A stretch of DNA of 64,000 nt from Thermoactinospora rubra (GTDB lineage Bacteria > Actinomycetota > Actinomycetes > Streptosporangiales > Streptosporangiaceae), in assembly GCF_002093975.1 (NCBI RefSeq), contig NZ_KZ084327.1:1-64000 (forward strand). Reading direction: 5' to 3'. The notes under the pieces are model-generated. The model was given only the letters and a program-made list of their open reading frames with translations, ran no database searches and was not told the DNA's origin. Both the position numbers and the translations under genes were made by a program. Below, one piece after another: positions 1 through 7,989 of the stretch. Position 1 is the first letter of the stretch. Every line of letters starts with the position of its first letter.

Positions 1-43
1 GACCTCCCGCGGCGGGCTGGCGGTCAACGTCATCGAATGCTGA
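1..43 (+). CDS. 3' end of a gene entering from the left (partial)
   Basis: Reading from base 2, thirteen sense codons (ending GLAVNVIEC) lead to a TGA at 41-43. Too little remains to name a product. It is included because the frame is open and codon use is typical, and the next gene lies on the other strand. The frame could equally be chance. Confidence 0.35.
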   Translation, partial: TSRGGLAVNVIEC

Positions 44-67
44 CGGCGTCACCGATGCGCGTGGCGG

Positions 68-175
68 TCACCGGTCGCCGTCCAGCGTGGACCGGCGTGA
101 GCGGGTGAGCCTCATGATCGCCCATATGCCGATGAGAGCGATCAAGATGTCGAGCAGCAGGATGGAGACAACCAC
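68..175 (-). CDS. putative single-span membrane micro-protein (35 aa)
   Basis: From a GTG at 175 the frame encodes about 35 residues: one hydrophobic helix (roughly residues 2-22, rich in Ile and Leu) followed by a basic tail with several Arg. This is the normal topology of a type I or tail-anchored micro-protein. A GGAAGGA sits 9 bases upstream of the GTG. The frame is also open to an ATG at 250, but that start has no ribosome site and the extra residues come from an unusually AT-rich stretch that more likely holds the promoter. No family is recognised. Confidence 0.45.
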   Translation of the reverse strand: MVVSILLLDILIALIGIWAIMRLTRSRRSTLDGDR

Positions 176-420
176 GATCCGGGGTCCTTCCAAACCGGAT
201 AATTCTACCTCAAAGGTTCTTAACAGTATCTTATTCTCAAAGCAACCCATAGGGGGTCGATCGTTGGCTTCCCGGGTGTGGAACTCCGTCCCTCGTCATC
301 CGGTTTAGCCCGGATGGCAGGCGGTAGAGGCCAGGGAGTCCACCCAACGAGGACGGCCACTGATCATCTCATCCCGTGGATGCCCGAGGGCTGTCCTCAC
401 CGCCACGGAGGAGAAGATCC

Positions 421-582
421 ATGCTGGTCGTGGCACTGGCCACCCCTGTGGTGGTCTTCCTCTGGCTGATGCTCATGCAGGTCCTGGAGGACAGGCTGCT
501 GCCCGTGCACGCGCCGCTCCAGCGCGAGGGGCCCGCTCCGGAGCCGGCGGGCGCCGCCGACCGGGAGGTCCCGGTCCCCTAG
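421..582 (+). CDS. small membrane protein, 53 aa
   Basis: A short gene starting at the ATG that follows a clear GGAGGAGA ribosome site. An in-frame ATG 45 bases earlier lacks one. Residues 1-20 form one hydrophobic helix (LVVALATPVVVFLWLMLM), followed by an acidic, Pro/Ala-rich tail. Function is unknown. It may be an exported or membrane-anchored peptide. It lies alone between genes on the opposite strand. Confidence 0.5.
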   Translation: MLVVALATPVVVFLWLMLMQVLEDRLLPVHAPLQREGPAPEPAGAADREVPVP

Positions 583-591
583 CGAGCGAGG

Positions 592-1317
592 TCACCCCCG
601 CAGCCAGGTCCACACGCCCACCCGGACCCCTACGCCGGGGGAGGCCAGCACGCTCGCCGGCTCGCCGAGGTCGGGCAGGCCGGCCGCCCGTGTCAGGTCC
701 TGGTCCAGGTCGAGCAGCCGCGCGCGGTGCAGCGGCCAGGGCGGATGCTCCACGTCGGCGGCGGCCAGCCGCCCCGCCACGAGGGAGAACAGCCGGTACC
801 TCGCGGTGAGGAAGTGCGTCAGCTCATCCTGCTCCTCGCCCTTGAGGGGCTCCCCGACCTCCACCCGGGCGTCGCAGCGGGCGCCGGGGCTGCCGGGCCA
901 GCGGCGGCGCGACCGGTAGGTCAAGCGGCCGTCGGCGGCCTGGACCGACATCGAGGACCAGTGGTACGGCAGCCAGTACCCGGCCCGGCCGCTCAGCGCG
1001 GCGGGCAGCAGACCGGCGTCCAGCGAGAAGAACCAGATGCCGCTGCGTCCCCGCGAATCGCGCGCGTAGGTGCGCAGGTTCGTCTCGGGGAAGGACGACA
1101 CCCACGGCAGCGCGGGCAGCCCGGGGACGCGCACGTTGCGCATGTGGAACGGCGTCAGGCCGACCCAGGCCGCGCCGTCGAAGGTCTCCACCGTCAGCTC
1201 GCCGGGCACGAACGCCTGGACGTCCGGCACCGGCAGCCGCCAGTGGATGAAGGTCATGGCCGACCAGTCGTGGCACATGATCGGCCAGGCGACCCGAGGT
1301 GAAGGAGGAGCCTGCAT
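592..1317 (-). CDS. DUF2071 (YqjF-like) protein
   Basis: A 241-residue protein matching the DUF2071/YqjF family of single-domain acetoacetate-decarboxylase-like folds. Family hallmarks are the opening WPIMCHDWSAM, the segment LTPFHMRNVRVPGLP and SSFPETNLRTYARD. No catalytic role is established for the family and none can be claimed here. The ATG has GGAG six bases upstream. It is transcribed away from the CAP-domain gene. The roughly 200-base gap between them is AT-rich, with a TATATA on the minus strand that could be the -10 of this gene. Confidence 0.85.
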   Translation of the reverse strand: MQAPPSPRVAWPIMCHDWSAMTFIHWRLPVPDVQAFVPGELTVETFDGAAWVGLTPFHMRNVRVPGLPALPWVSSFPETNLRTYARDSRGRSGIWFFSLDAGLLPAALSGRAGYWLPYHWSSMSVQAADGRLTYRSRRRWPGSPGARCDARVEVGEPLKGEEQDELTHFLTARYRLFSLVAGRLAAADVEHPPWPLHRARLLDLDQDLTRAAGLPDLGEPASVLASPGVGVRVGVWTWLRG

Positions 1318-1514
1318 GGAGTGCTCCTACCCTGGCGCGGGCTCCCTACAGGTGGACATTTCCCGCTATATATGCCGTTTTGCGTGTTTTGTTGGCATTT
1401 TGTAGGAGTGCTGTAAGCGCCTGCCGATCCAATGCCGGCTCGAAGCCATGCAGCGTGCCGGTAGGGGGCCGGAGAGTCACGCGGCTTCGGGAAGAACGAT
1501 CTCTCGGGAGAACC

Positions 1515-2456
1515 ATGAAGAAGCCGGCCACAGGCCTGCTCACGGCCGCTGTCACGGGAGCGGCGGCCCTTTCACTGACCGCCACGACCGCCAGCGCCAC
1601 GACCGCCAGCGCCACGACCGCCAGCGCCACGACCGCCAGCGCCACGACGGGCGGCGCCACGACCGCCCAACCGGCCGCGGCGACGACGAGCGATGTCAGG
1701 TATTGGGGGCCGTACTACGCCGCGAACAAGATGGCCATGGCCAGAGGCATGATCCGCGTCATCACGCACGAGGGCGGCGGCACTTACGCCGCCATCCGGG
1801 TCACCCTGCGGGACATGGACACCCGCTCCTCGGAGCAAGGCGGACAGTGCGCATACGTGAAAATCCAGTGGAGCGACGCCAACGGGAACAGGCGCGGATA
1901 CCGCAGCCAGTACCTCTGCGGCGATCACGCCACGAAGAGCTACCAGATCGGGGCGAAGGACGTGGGCACGGTCCGCGTCCAGGTCTGCTCCTACAACGAG
2001 GCGACCAAAGGCGTCACGGGATGCGATGGGTCGCATGTGATCTACCGGGCGTCCCCGCAGACGTCCGGGGGGAGCGAGGCCGCCTTCGCCGCCGAGGTCA
2101 TCAAGCTGACGAACCAGGCCCGCGAAGCGGCGGGGTGCGCACGGCTGGCCCAGGACTCGCGGCTGCGGGCCGCCGCGCAGGGGCACTCCACCGACATGGC
2201 GGGCAAGGGATACTTCAGCCACACGTCGGCCGACGGCCGCACCCCGGCCCAGCGGATCGCGGCCGCGGGATACGCTCCGGTCTCCGCCTGGGCCGAGAAC
2301 ATCGCGAGGGGTCAGAGCAGTCCCGCCGAGGTCGTCAAGACCTGGCTGGAAAGTCCCGGCCACGCGGCCAACATCAAGAACTGCGCCCTGACCCACATCG
2401 GGGTGGGCTACGACGCGCGAGGCTCCTACTGGACCCAGGTCTTCGGGCGCCACTGA
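1515..2456 (+). CDS. secreted CAP-domain (SCP/PR1-like) protein
   Basis: A 313-residue exported protein. Residues 1-28 are a Sec signal peptide ending in ASA, followed by a Thr/Ala linker. A middle domain (about 65-180) contains four or five Cys and is not recognised. The C-terminal CAP domain (about 195-313) has the typical helix LTNQAREAAGC, the HSTDMAGKGYFSH segment with its conserved His, AENIA, and the HAANIKNC segment. CAP proteins of this YkwD type are common in actinobacteria and lack a settled biochemical role. The ATG at 1515 follows GGGAGA. Upstream in-frame starts would destroy the signal peptide. The signal-peptide boundary is duplicated by a tandem repeat (see 1581-1640). Confidence 0.88.
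   Translation: MKKPATGLLTAAVTGAAALSLTATTASATTASATTASATTASATTGGATTAQPAAATTSDVRYWGPYYAANKMAMARGMIRVITHEGGGTYAAIRVTLRDMDTRSSEQGGQCAYVKIQWSDANGNRRGYRSQYLCGDHATKSYQIGAKDVGTVRVQVCSYNEATKGVTGCDGSHVIYRASPQTSGGSEAAFAAEVIKLTNQAREAAGCARLAQDSRLRAAAQGHSTDMAGKGYFSHTSADGRTPAQRIAAAGYAPVSAWAENIARGQSSPAEVVKTWLESPGHAANIKNCALTHIGVGYDARGSYWTQVFGRH
1581..1640 (+). repeat. 4 x 15-bp tandem repeat in the signal-peptide region of the CAP gene
   Basis: Four identical copies of GCCACGACCGCCAGC start at 1581, 1596, 1611 and 1626, with a degenerate fifth after them. They encode ATTAS repeated. Each copy recreates an Ala-Ser-Ala type signal-peptidase site, so unit gain or loss would keep the frame and move the cleavage point. 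Confidence 0.97.
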
Positions 2457-2460
2457 CGGT

Positions 2461-2502
2461 GTGAGATCCGAGCTGTGACATCCGACCTGTGACATCCGAC
2501 CT
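2461..2502 (+). repeat. 3 x 14-bp tandem repeat downstream of the CAP gene
   Basis: Units are 2461-2474, 2475-2488 and 2489-2502. The last two are identical (GTGACATCCGACCT) and the first differs at two positions. They lie between the stop codon and the hairpin at 2500-2536. Confidence 0.95.
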
Positions 2503-2536
2503 GCCCCGGTGTCGTCCGCGAGCGAGCCGGGGCAGG
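2500..2536 (+). terminator. terminator-like hairpin after the CAP gene
   Basis: CCTGCCCCGG at 2500-2509 pairs perfectly with CCGGGGCAGG at 2527-2536: a 10-bp GC stem with a 17-base loop. It has no U tract, which is usual for actinobacterial terminators. It sits between convergent genes and could serve both. Confidence 0.6.
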
Positions 2537-2632
2537 CGCCTGCGCGGGCCCACCCTCGAGACTTCGAGCTCCTCGAGATCGGCGACCCGCCGGGCCGATC
2601 GACGTGCGGGGATCCCCCGGAGCGGAACCCGG

Positions 2633-2863
2633 CTAGGGCGCCCTCGTCGGAGAGGCGGTGGCCGTGGGGGTGGGCGCGGTCGTCGTCGACGTGCCGCCGT
2701 CGGAGGCGGCGAGCACCAGCACCCAGGCCCCGACGGCCGTCAGTGTCATGGCCGCGGCCGTGCCGTACAGGACTCTCCGGACCGCGCGCCCGCGCCGCTC
2801 GCGCCGCAGGGCTTCCTCGCGCCGCTGAGCGGCACGCCTGAGCTTCACCTTTCGTTCTGACAT
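2633..2863 (-). CDS. small single-pass membrane protein, 76 aa
   Basis: The product opens with a strongly basic stretch (KVKLRRAAQRREEALRRERR), then one membrane helix (about residues 31-51), then a short Ser/Thr/Pro-rich tail. By the positive-inside rule the basic end is cytoplasmic and the tail outside. The chosen ATG has GGGAG five bases upstream; a GTG two codons earlier is possible. No family is recognised. Confidence 0.6.
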   Translation of the reverse strand: MSERKVKLRRAAQRREEALRRERRGRAVRRVLYGTAAAMTLTAVGAWVLVLAASDGGTSTTTAPTPTATASPTRAP

Positions 2864-3118
2864 GGACACTCCCGAAACATCCCGCGGGCGTCACCCTAGG
2901 CCGGAGCGCGTAATGCGGAGCTAAGCGCTCACCGGTCCGGCAGCGCGTCGCGGGCCGTACGCTCCTCCAAACCGGGGAAGTTGTGGCACAGTGGAAACCG
3001 GAAGCTCGGCAAGTCGCGGGCGGGATGATCACAACGCGGGACGGCTGGGACGGACAACCGCCTTCCGTGCACCGACATCCCGAGGATGTCACGGCAGGCG
3101 ACAGCAGGAAGGCCCAGC

Positions 3119-3523
3119 GTGGATCCCACACCTCCGTCACGCCCCGCCCCATCCTCCCTCCGGGTCTGCGTCCAGGCCTGGCCCGAGGCGTCCGCGACGG
3201 TGGTGACGTTGTTCGGCGAGCTGGACTGGACGACCATCGACGTGTTCGCCGCCGAGCTGGCGCTGGTGCCCGGCGAGCCCGTCCCTCCCCGGATCGTGCT
3301 GGATCTGGCCGGCCTGGACTTCTGCGACTCCGCCGGTCTCAGCGCGCTGATCAAGGTGTGGAACGGCGTCCAGCAGTCCGGAGGCGCCCTGGTGATGGCG
3401 GGCGTGCGCGGCCGGTGCGAGCGGCTGTTCCAGGTCACCGGCCTAAGCCGGGTCTTCGCCTTCTACCCGACCGTCGCCGACGCCCGCGGCGCCCTGGGAG
3501 CGCCGCCCGTCGAGCCCGTCTGA
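3119..3523 (+). CDS. STAS-domain anti-sigma-factor antagonist
   Basis: A 134-residue single STAS domain of the SpoIIAA/RsbV type. The family phosphosite is visible in LDLAGLDFCDSAGLSAL, with Ser71 as the likely phosphorylated residue. In this family the unphosphorylated form binds an anti-sigma kinase and frees a sigma factor. The GTG at 3119 is preceded by AGGAAGG six bases upstream, which decides the start over longer in-frame options. No kinase partner or sigma factor gene is nearby, so the partner is unknown. The 3' end runs into a small gene on the other strand. Confidence 0.85.
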   Translation: MDPTPPSRPAPSSLRVCVQAWPEASATVVTLFGELDWTTIDVFAAELALVPGEPVPPRIVLDLAGLDFCDSAGLSALIKVWNGVQQSGGALVMAGVRGRCERLFQVTGLSRVFAFYPTVADARGALGAPPVEPV

Positions 3524-3655
3524 CGGGCGGCCGGCGGGACGGTCGTGCGGGTTTTCGCCGCTTCGGGTCTCCAGCTGGTCGATGATGGCGTGCGCGAGCG
3601 CGCTGCGGGCCCGCAGCCACTCCTCCAGGGTCTGCTCGGCGGGTCGGCGGGCCAT
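3443..3655 (-). CDS. short hypothetical protein coupled to the YihY gene
   Basis: A 70-residue frame whose ATG shares a base with the stop of the upstream YihY-type gene (TGATG), which implies translational coupling. The first 40 residues look protein-like (a Glu/Leu/Ala helix, EQTLEEWLRARSALAHAIIDQLE). The last 27 lie opposite the STAS gene and may be read-through rather than selected sequence. Function is unknown. Confidence 0.45.
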   Translation of the reverse strand: MARRPAEQTLEEWLRARSALAHAIIDQLETRSGENPHDRPAGRPSDGLDGRRSQGAAGVGDGRVEGEDPA

Positions 3656-4632
3656 CACGACTCCATCTTCCGGGTGTCGCGCGGTTCCACGTACGGCTCC
3701 CGCTCCGGCGGGTGACCGGCCTCGATGGCCCGGCCTCGGGCGAGCTCGGCGTCGAACTCCACGCCGAGCAGCACGGCGATGTTGGTGATCCACAGCCAGA
3801 CCAGGAACACGATGACGCCGGCCATGGCGGCGTAGGTCTTGCTGTAGGAGCCGAAGTTGGCCACGTAGAACCCGAACGCCGCCGAGGCCAGCACCCACAG
3901 CGCCACCGCCAGCATGCTGCCGGGCGTGACCCAGCGGAAGCCCGGCTGCCTGACGTTGGGCGCGGCCCAGTACAGCAGCGCCAGGATGAGCGTCACGATG
4001 ACCACCAGGGCGGGCCACTTGGCGATGCCCCAGACGGTCAGCGCGACCTGGCCGATGCCCAGCACGCGGCCGGCCTGGTCGGCCAGCTGCCCGGTGAACA
4101 CCACGGCCACCGTGCCGGCGGCCATCAGGATCACCAGGACGGTGGTGATGGCGACGCGCAGCGGCAGCGTCTTCCAGATGGGCCGGCCTTCCTCCATCTC
4201 GTAGACGATGTTGCCCGCGCGGATGAAGGCGCCCACGTAGCCGGAGGCCGACCAGATGGCGACCGCCAGGCCGATGACGGTGGCGATGCTCGCGGCGCGT
4301 GGCTGGCCCTGCAAGCCCTGCAGGACCTGGCTGAGGATGCTGCGGGCCGGTCCGGGGGCCAGCGCGCCGACGTTGTCCAGCAGCGGCTGGGTGGCGACCG
4401 GGCCGAAGAAGCCCAGCAGCGAGATCGCGGCCAGTAAGGCGGGGAACAGGGACAGCACGCCGTAGTAGGTGAGCGCGGCGGCCCAGTCGGTCAGCTTGTC
4501 GTCTTGGAACTCCTTGACGGTGCGTTTGAGCACCCCGATCCAGGACGGCTTGGCCAGATCGGTGGGACCTTCCGGAGGCCGCCGGCGATCGGCGAGCCTG
4601 CCGTCCGGGGATCGCCTGTTGGACGAAGGCAT
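3655..4632 (-). CDS. YihY/virulence factor BrkB family membrane protein
   Basis: A 325-residue protein of the YihY/UPF0761 family, often misnamed ribonuclease BN. About six membrane helices follow the family's amphipathic entry segment (FQDDKLTDWAAALTYYGVLSLFPALL). Other family features are the GPARSILSQVL region, YVGAFIRAGNIVYE and the C-terminal FLVWLWITNIAVLLGVEFDAE. The molecular function of the family is unsettled. The ATG at 4632 has AGGAAGGG nine bases upstream. A longer in-frame ATG lacks one. Confidence 0.88.
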   Translation of the reverse strand: MPSSNRRSPDGRLADRRRPPEGPTDLAKPSWIGVLKRTVKEFQDDKLTDWAAALTYYGVLSLFPALLAAISLLGFFGPVATQPLLDNVGALAPGPARSILSQVLQGLQGQPRAASIATVIGLAVAIWSASGYVGAFIRAGNIVYEMEEGRPIWKTLPLRVAITTVLVILMAAGTVAVVFTGQLADQAGRVLGIGQVALTVWGIAKWPALVVIVTLILALLYWAAPNVRQPGFRWVTPGSMLAVALWVLASAAFGFYVANFGSYSKTYAAMAGVIVFLVWLWITNIAVLLGVEFDAELARGRAIEAGHPPEREPYVEPRDTRKMES

Positions 4633-4798
4633 GGTCGTCGGCCCTTCCTGACGAGGATCTCCCACCACGGGATCCCCTGCGGGCTACCCGTCAGGAGCGG
4701 CTTCAGGCATGGGCGGCGGCCACGCCGCGGAGACGTTCCCCGCAATCCGGAAGAATGCGGTTACAGCGGATCAGGACTCGAGGCAGGGACGGGCGCGC

Positions 4799-5632
4799 AT
4801 GGACAACGTGGTGGGAACGGTCGCGGCACTGTGCCGCTACCCGGTCAAGTCCATGCTCGGCGAACGGCTGGCCGCCGCCGAGGTCACCGAGCGCGGCCTG
4901 GCCGGCGACCGGCGTCTTGCCGTCCTGGACCGGGAGACGGGCAAGATCGCCAGTGCCAAGAATCCGCGGCTGTGGCGGGCCCTGCTGACCTGCGCCGCAT
5001 CGCTCACCGAAGACGCCACGCGAATCACCGGGCCGGACGGCAAGACGCTGTGGAGCACGGACGCCGACGTCGACGAGGCGCTGTCGGCCATCCTGGGACG
5101 GGCCGTCACACTGACCGGCACGCCGCCGCCGCGGGCCACCCTGGACCGCGCCCAGCCCGACCGGGTGCTGCGCGAGGGCCTGGACGCCGACGTGCCGGCC
5201 GCCGTCGTCCAGGTCGGCTCGGCGTCTCCCGCGGGCACGTTCTTCGACTTCGCGCCGATCCACCTGGTGACCACCTCGACGCTGCGCCGGGTGGCCGCCC
5301 TGAGCCCGCGCGGGGCCGCCGAGGCCGAGCGGTACCGCCCGAACCTCGTGGTCGACACGGACGGTGAGGGCTTCGTGGAGCACGAGTGGGTCGGCCGGGA
5401 GCTGCGCGTCGGGGACGGGCTCACGCTGCGGGTGGTCGCCTCGACGCCGCGCTGCGCGGTGCCGACGCTCGCGCACGGCGGCCTGCCGCGGGACCCGTCC
5501 GCCCTGCGGGTGCTCGCCGCCCACAACCGCGTCCCCGCCATGCCCGGCCGCGACCCCGAACCGTGTGCCGGGGTGTATGCGCAGGTACTGCGGGGCGGAC
5601 GGGTCGAGGTGGGGGACGTCGTGCGCCGGTGA
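4799..5632 (+). CDS. MOSC domain-containing protein
   Basis: A 277-residue protein with an N-terminal MOSC_N beta-barrel (residues 5-110, CRYPVKSMLGERL and RGLAGDRRLAVLD) and a MOSC domain (about 140-275). The conserved Cys lies in TPRCAVPTLAHG. The family is related to the C-terminal domain of molybdenum cofactor sulfurase and to mARC enzymes, which act on N-hydroxylated compounds. Which reaction applies here is unknown. A purine-rich AGGCAGGGA lies upstream of the ATG. The gene stands alone. Confidence 0.87.
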   Translation: MDNVVGTVAALCRYPVKSMLGERLAAAEVTERGLAGDRRLAVLDRETGKIASAKNPRLWRALLTCAASLTEDATRITGPDGKTLWSTDADVDEALSAILGRAVTLTGTPPPRATLDRAQPDRVLREGLDADVPAAVVQVGSASPAGTFFDFAPIHLVTTSTLRRVAALSPRGAAEAERYRPNLVVDTDGEGFVEHEWVGRELRVGDGLTLRVVASTPRCAVPTLAHGGLPRDPSALRVLAAHNRVPAMPGRDPEPCAGVYAQVLRGGRVEVGDVVRR

Positions 5633-5644
5633 CCGGCGCGGCCG

Positions 5645-6310
5645 TCAGTCGAGGCGCGGGACCACGATGGCGGTGAGGAGCAGGCCCCGCTCGCCCAGCC
5701 AGCGGCCGGAGAAGCCGCGAAGCTCGCGGCCGTTCACCGCCGGCCCGCCGACCAGCAGGCGGGCGGAGAACCGCCCCGCCGGGTCGACGGTGACGTGCGC
5801 GTCCTCGAAGCCCAGCCGGCGGCCCGTGAGCGGGAACCACGCCTTGTAGACGGCCTCCTTGGCGCAGAACACCAGCCGGTCCCAGCGCACCTGCGGCCGC
5901 TCGGCCAGCAGCCGGGCGATCTGGGCCCGCTCCTCGGGCAGGGAGACGGCCTCCAGGACGCCTCTGGGCAGGGGCTCGTCGGGCTCGGCGTCGATGCCCA
6001 CGGCGGCGGTCCGCGCGGACTCGCCCAGCACCGCGCCGCGGTACCCCGCGCAGTGCGTGATGCTGCCGACGACGCCGGCGGGCCAGCGCGGCTCGCCGCG
6101 CGGCCCGGGAAGCACCGGCGCGGGCGGCCTGCCCAGCAGCTCAAGGGCTCGCCGGGCGCAGGCGCGTCCGGTGACGAACTCCCTGCGCCGCTTGTCGACG
6201 GCCTTGCCGATCACGGCCTCCTCCTCGGGGAAGAGGATCCGCTCGCCGGGATCCACGTCGTCGAAGGTGTCGGCGGACACGACGAAGGGGGGCAGGATCG
6301 CCTCGATCAC
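5645..6310 (-). CDS. 4'-phosphopantetheinyl transferase (EntD/Sfp superfamily)
   Basis: A 221-residue enzyme that moves phosphopantetheine from CoA to a Ser on carrier proteins of PKS, NRPS or fatty-acid synthases. The metal and catalytic motifs are intact: GIDAEP (Asp107, Glu109) and FCAKEAVYKAWFP (Glu152, Lys156). The upstream SITHCAGY segment is typical of the EntD-like group that primes secondary-metabolite carriers. No carrier gene is in the window, so it is probably a general-purpose activating enzyme acting in trans. Confidence 0.92.
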   Translation of the reverse strand: MIEAILPPFVVSADTFDDVDPGERILFPEEEAVIGKAVDKRRREFVTGRACARRALELLGRPPAPVLPGPRGEPRWPAGVVGSITHCAGYRGAVLGESARTAAVGIDAEPDEPLPRGVLEAVSLPEERAQIARLLAERPQVRWDRLVFCAKEAVYKAWFPLTGRRLGFEDAHVTVDPAGRFSARLLVGGPAVNGRELRGFSGRWLGERGLLLTAIVVPRLD

Positions 6311-6374
6311 GCCCTGATCGTAAAGCGGCCGGGAAGGCGGTGGCGTCTCGGAGCCGGCGTCTCGGAGCCGGCGT

Positions 6375-6773
6375 CTAGGAGGTGGCCGCGAACGAGTGGT
6401 GCTCGTGCGCCACCACCCACCGGTCCCGCTCCTTGCGCAGCCCGAGCGTCAGCCGCAGGCGGCTGTCCGGCCGCTCGGCGAGCTCCTCCGGAGTGCCGCA
6501 CCGCAGCAGGGCGTAGGCGTAGGCCACCGTGTCCCCGGCGGTCACGTCGAGGGACACGATCTCGAACCGCGCCCCCTGCCGCAGCCACTCGAAGAACGGC
6601 GGCCACGTCGCGCGATAGGCCTCGATGCCCCGCACGCCCTCATGCGGCGGCGGCACGTCGAACATGACGATGTCGGCGGCGTGGTGCGCCAGGACCCCCT
6701 CGAGGTCGCCCCGGCGCACCGCCGCCGCCCAGTCCTCGATCAGGGTGCGGATCTGCTTGTCGTCCTCGGACAT
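6375..6773 (-). CDS. SnoaL-like (NTF2 fold) protein
   Basis: A 132-residue NTF2-like domain: an N-terminal helix (IRTLIEDWAAAVRRGDLEGVLAHHA), DIVMFDVPPP, then a curved sheet ending in WVVAHEHHSF. This subgroup (SgcJ/EcaC or CaMKII-association-like) is usually annotated as a ketosteroid-isomerase-like hypothetical. Catalysis is not shown. AGGAGG precedes the ATG by five bases. The 3' flank has a 14-bp direct repeat (CGGAGCCGGCGTCT twice, about 6348-6375). Confidence 0.8.
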   Translation of the reverse strand: MSEDDKQIRTLIEDWAAAVRRGDLEGVLAHHAADIVMFDVPPPHEGVRGIEAYRATWPPFFEWLRQGARFEIVSLDVTAGDTVAYAYALLRCGTPEELAERPDSRLRLTLGLRKERDRWVVAHEHHSFAATS

Positions 6774-6843
6774 GCCGGCCTCCTGTGAGATGTCCGTCCT
6801 ACCGGGACGGACTCGCCGGGGCCGGGAAACTCATCGGCGCGCG

Positions 6844-7350
6844 TCACCCTTGGTAGACGATCACCACGCGCCGGTTCCTGGCCCTGCCCGCCGGGTAGTC
6901 CTTGCCGTCGCGGGTGTTGGGCGCGATGGGCCGGGCTTCGCCGTACCCCACGGCGACGATCCTGACGCCGCCGCCGGTCAGCCGGTCCAGCTCCTGCTTG
7001 ACCCGCAGCGCGCGCAGGCGCGACAGGCGCAGGTTGTAGGCGGGCGTGCCGAGCGCGTCGGTGTGCCCCTCGACCCGGACCGTCCCCCGCAGGGCGGGCG
7101 CCAGCGCGGCGATCTCGCGCTTGGCGGCCTCGGTCAGCTCGGCCTTGCCGAAGGCGAACAGCACGTCGGAGGAGATCGTCACCCGGGTCCGCCCGTTCTG
7201 CGAGACCTGCGAGCGCAGCGACTGCACCGGCAGCTCCAGGCCGCGGACCGACTCCTCCATCGCCAGCGGCCTGATCGACTCCTGGAGCGCGGAGTCGGGC
7301 ACGGGGGCGGGGTCCAGCAGCGCCAGCGCGAGCAGGACGTGGCCGATCAC
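6844..7350 (-). CDS. OmpA-like peptidoglycan-associated protein
   Basis: A 168-residue protein with an N-terminal hydrophobic export segment (VIGHVLLALALL) and a C-terminal OmpA-like domain (about 60-168). Features are TISSDVLFAFGKAELT, VEGHTDALGT, LSRLRALRVKQEL, GYGEARPIAPN and ARNRRVVIVY. Such domains bind peptidoglycan, here presumably outside the membrane in a monoderm. The GTG start overlaps the stop of the lipoprotein gene by four bases (GTGA), so the two are coupled and probably act together at the cell wall. Confidence 0.83.
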   Translation of the reverse strand: MIGHVLLALALLDPAPVPDSALQESIRPLAMEESVRGLELPVQSLRSQVSQNGRTRVTISSDVLFAFGKAELTEAAKREIAALAPALRGTVRVEGHTDALGTPAYNLRLSRLRALRVKQELDRLTGGGVRIVAVGYGEARPIAPNTRDGKDYPAGRARNRRVVIVYQG

Positions 7351-7958
7351 GAGCTCACCGGGACATCGCGGAAGGGCGCCCAGTCGGAGACGTGCACGTC
7401 CATCGACGTCACGTTCTCCGGCGGGGCCGCGAACGTGTAGGTCATGACGAGCTGCTGGCCGACCAGGATGTTCGTCCACACGTCGTCCGGCTTGAGCTCC
7501 TTGCCCGCCGAGTCCTTGACCACCATGTGCCGCTTGAGGTTGACCGTGTCGATCAGCGTCACCTCGAAGCTCTTGTCGCCCACGATGTCGTACGGGCTGA
7601 CCTTCCTCTCCTTCGGCTCCACGCCGGAGGGCAGCCGTGGCGTGAGGGAGAAGACCAGGTCGACGAGCTTGCCGCGGCGGGTGAGGCTGTGCACGGCGAC
7701 GTCGACCTTCCCCTGCTCCTGGAACGGCGAGTCGTAGGTGGCCTTCGCCAGCACGGTGGCCGGGTCCGTCGTGACCGCCCTGCCGTCGGAGTCCTGCTGC
7801 TCGGCGTCCTTCTTCGGTTCGGTGTCCTTCTTCGGCTCTGCGTCCTGCGGCGACTCGGCGGCGGGCGGCGACGCGCCCTGCCCCGGCAGCAGCCCGCATC
7901 CCGACGACGCCGTCACCATGGCCATCACCACGCCGGCGCTCACGAACAGACTTCTCAA
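7347..7958 (-). CDS. lipoprotein coupled to the OmpA-like protein
   Basis: A 203-residue predicted lipoprotein. From a TTG at 7958 (GGAGG eight bases upstream) the signal segment leads to a lipobox-like SSGC, then an acidic, Lys/Pro-rich linker with EPKKD repeats. A globular domain follows, resembling secreted beta-sandwich DUF4352-like proteins (VAVHSLTRRGKLVDLVFSL to the end). A GTG five codons earlier is an alternative start but overlaps the ribosome site. The shared operon and coupled translation suggest a partner of the OmpA-like protein. Exact function is unknown. Confidence 0.72.
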   Translation of the reverse strand: MRSLFVSAGVVMAMVTASSGCGLLPGQGASPPAAESPQDAEPKKDTEPKKDAEQQDSDGRAVTTDPATVLAKATYDSPFQEQGKVDVAVHSLTRRGKLVDLVFSLTPRLPSGVEPKERKVSPYDIVGDKSFEVTLIDTVNLKRHMVVKDSAGKELKPDDVWTNILVGQQLVMTYTFAAPPENVTSMDVHVSDWAPFRDVPVSS

Positions 7959-7989
7959 CTCGACATCCTCCACGATCAGGGACAGGTGA

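Noticed and set aside
1572-3152. A 526-codon minus-strand frame spanning the CAP gene and beyond
   Set aside because: It crosses a real gene, a terminator and another gene's promoter, and encodes repeats only because of the ATTAS tandem.
3655-4632. Ribonuclease BN
   Set aside because: This is a legacy name for YihY proteins; the sequence is a membrane protein without nuclease motifs.
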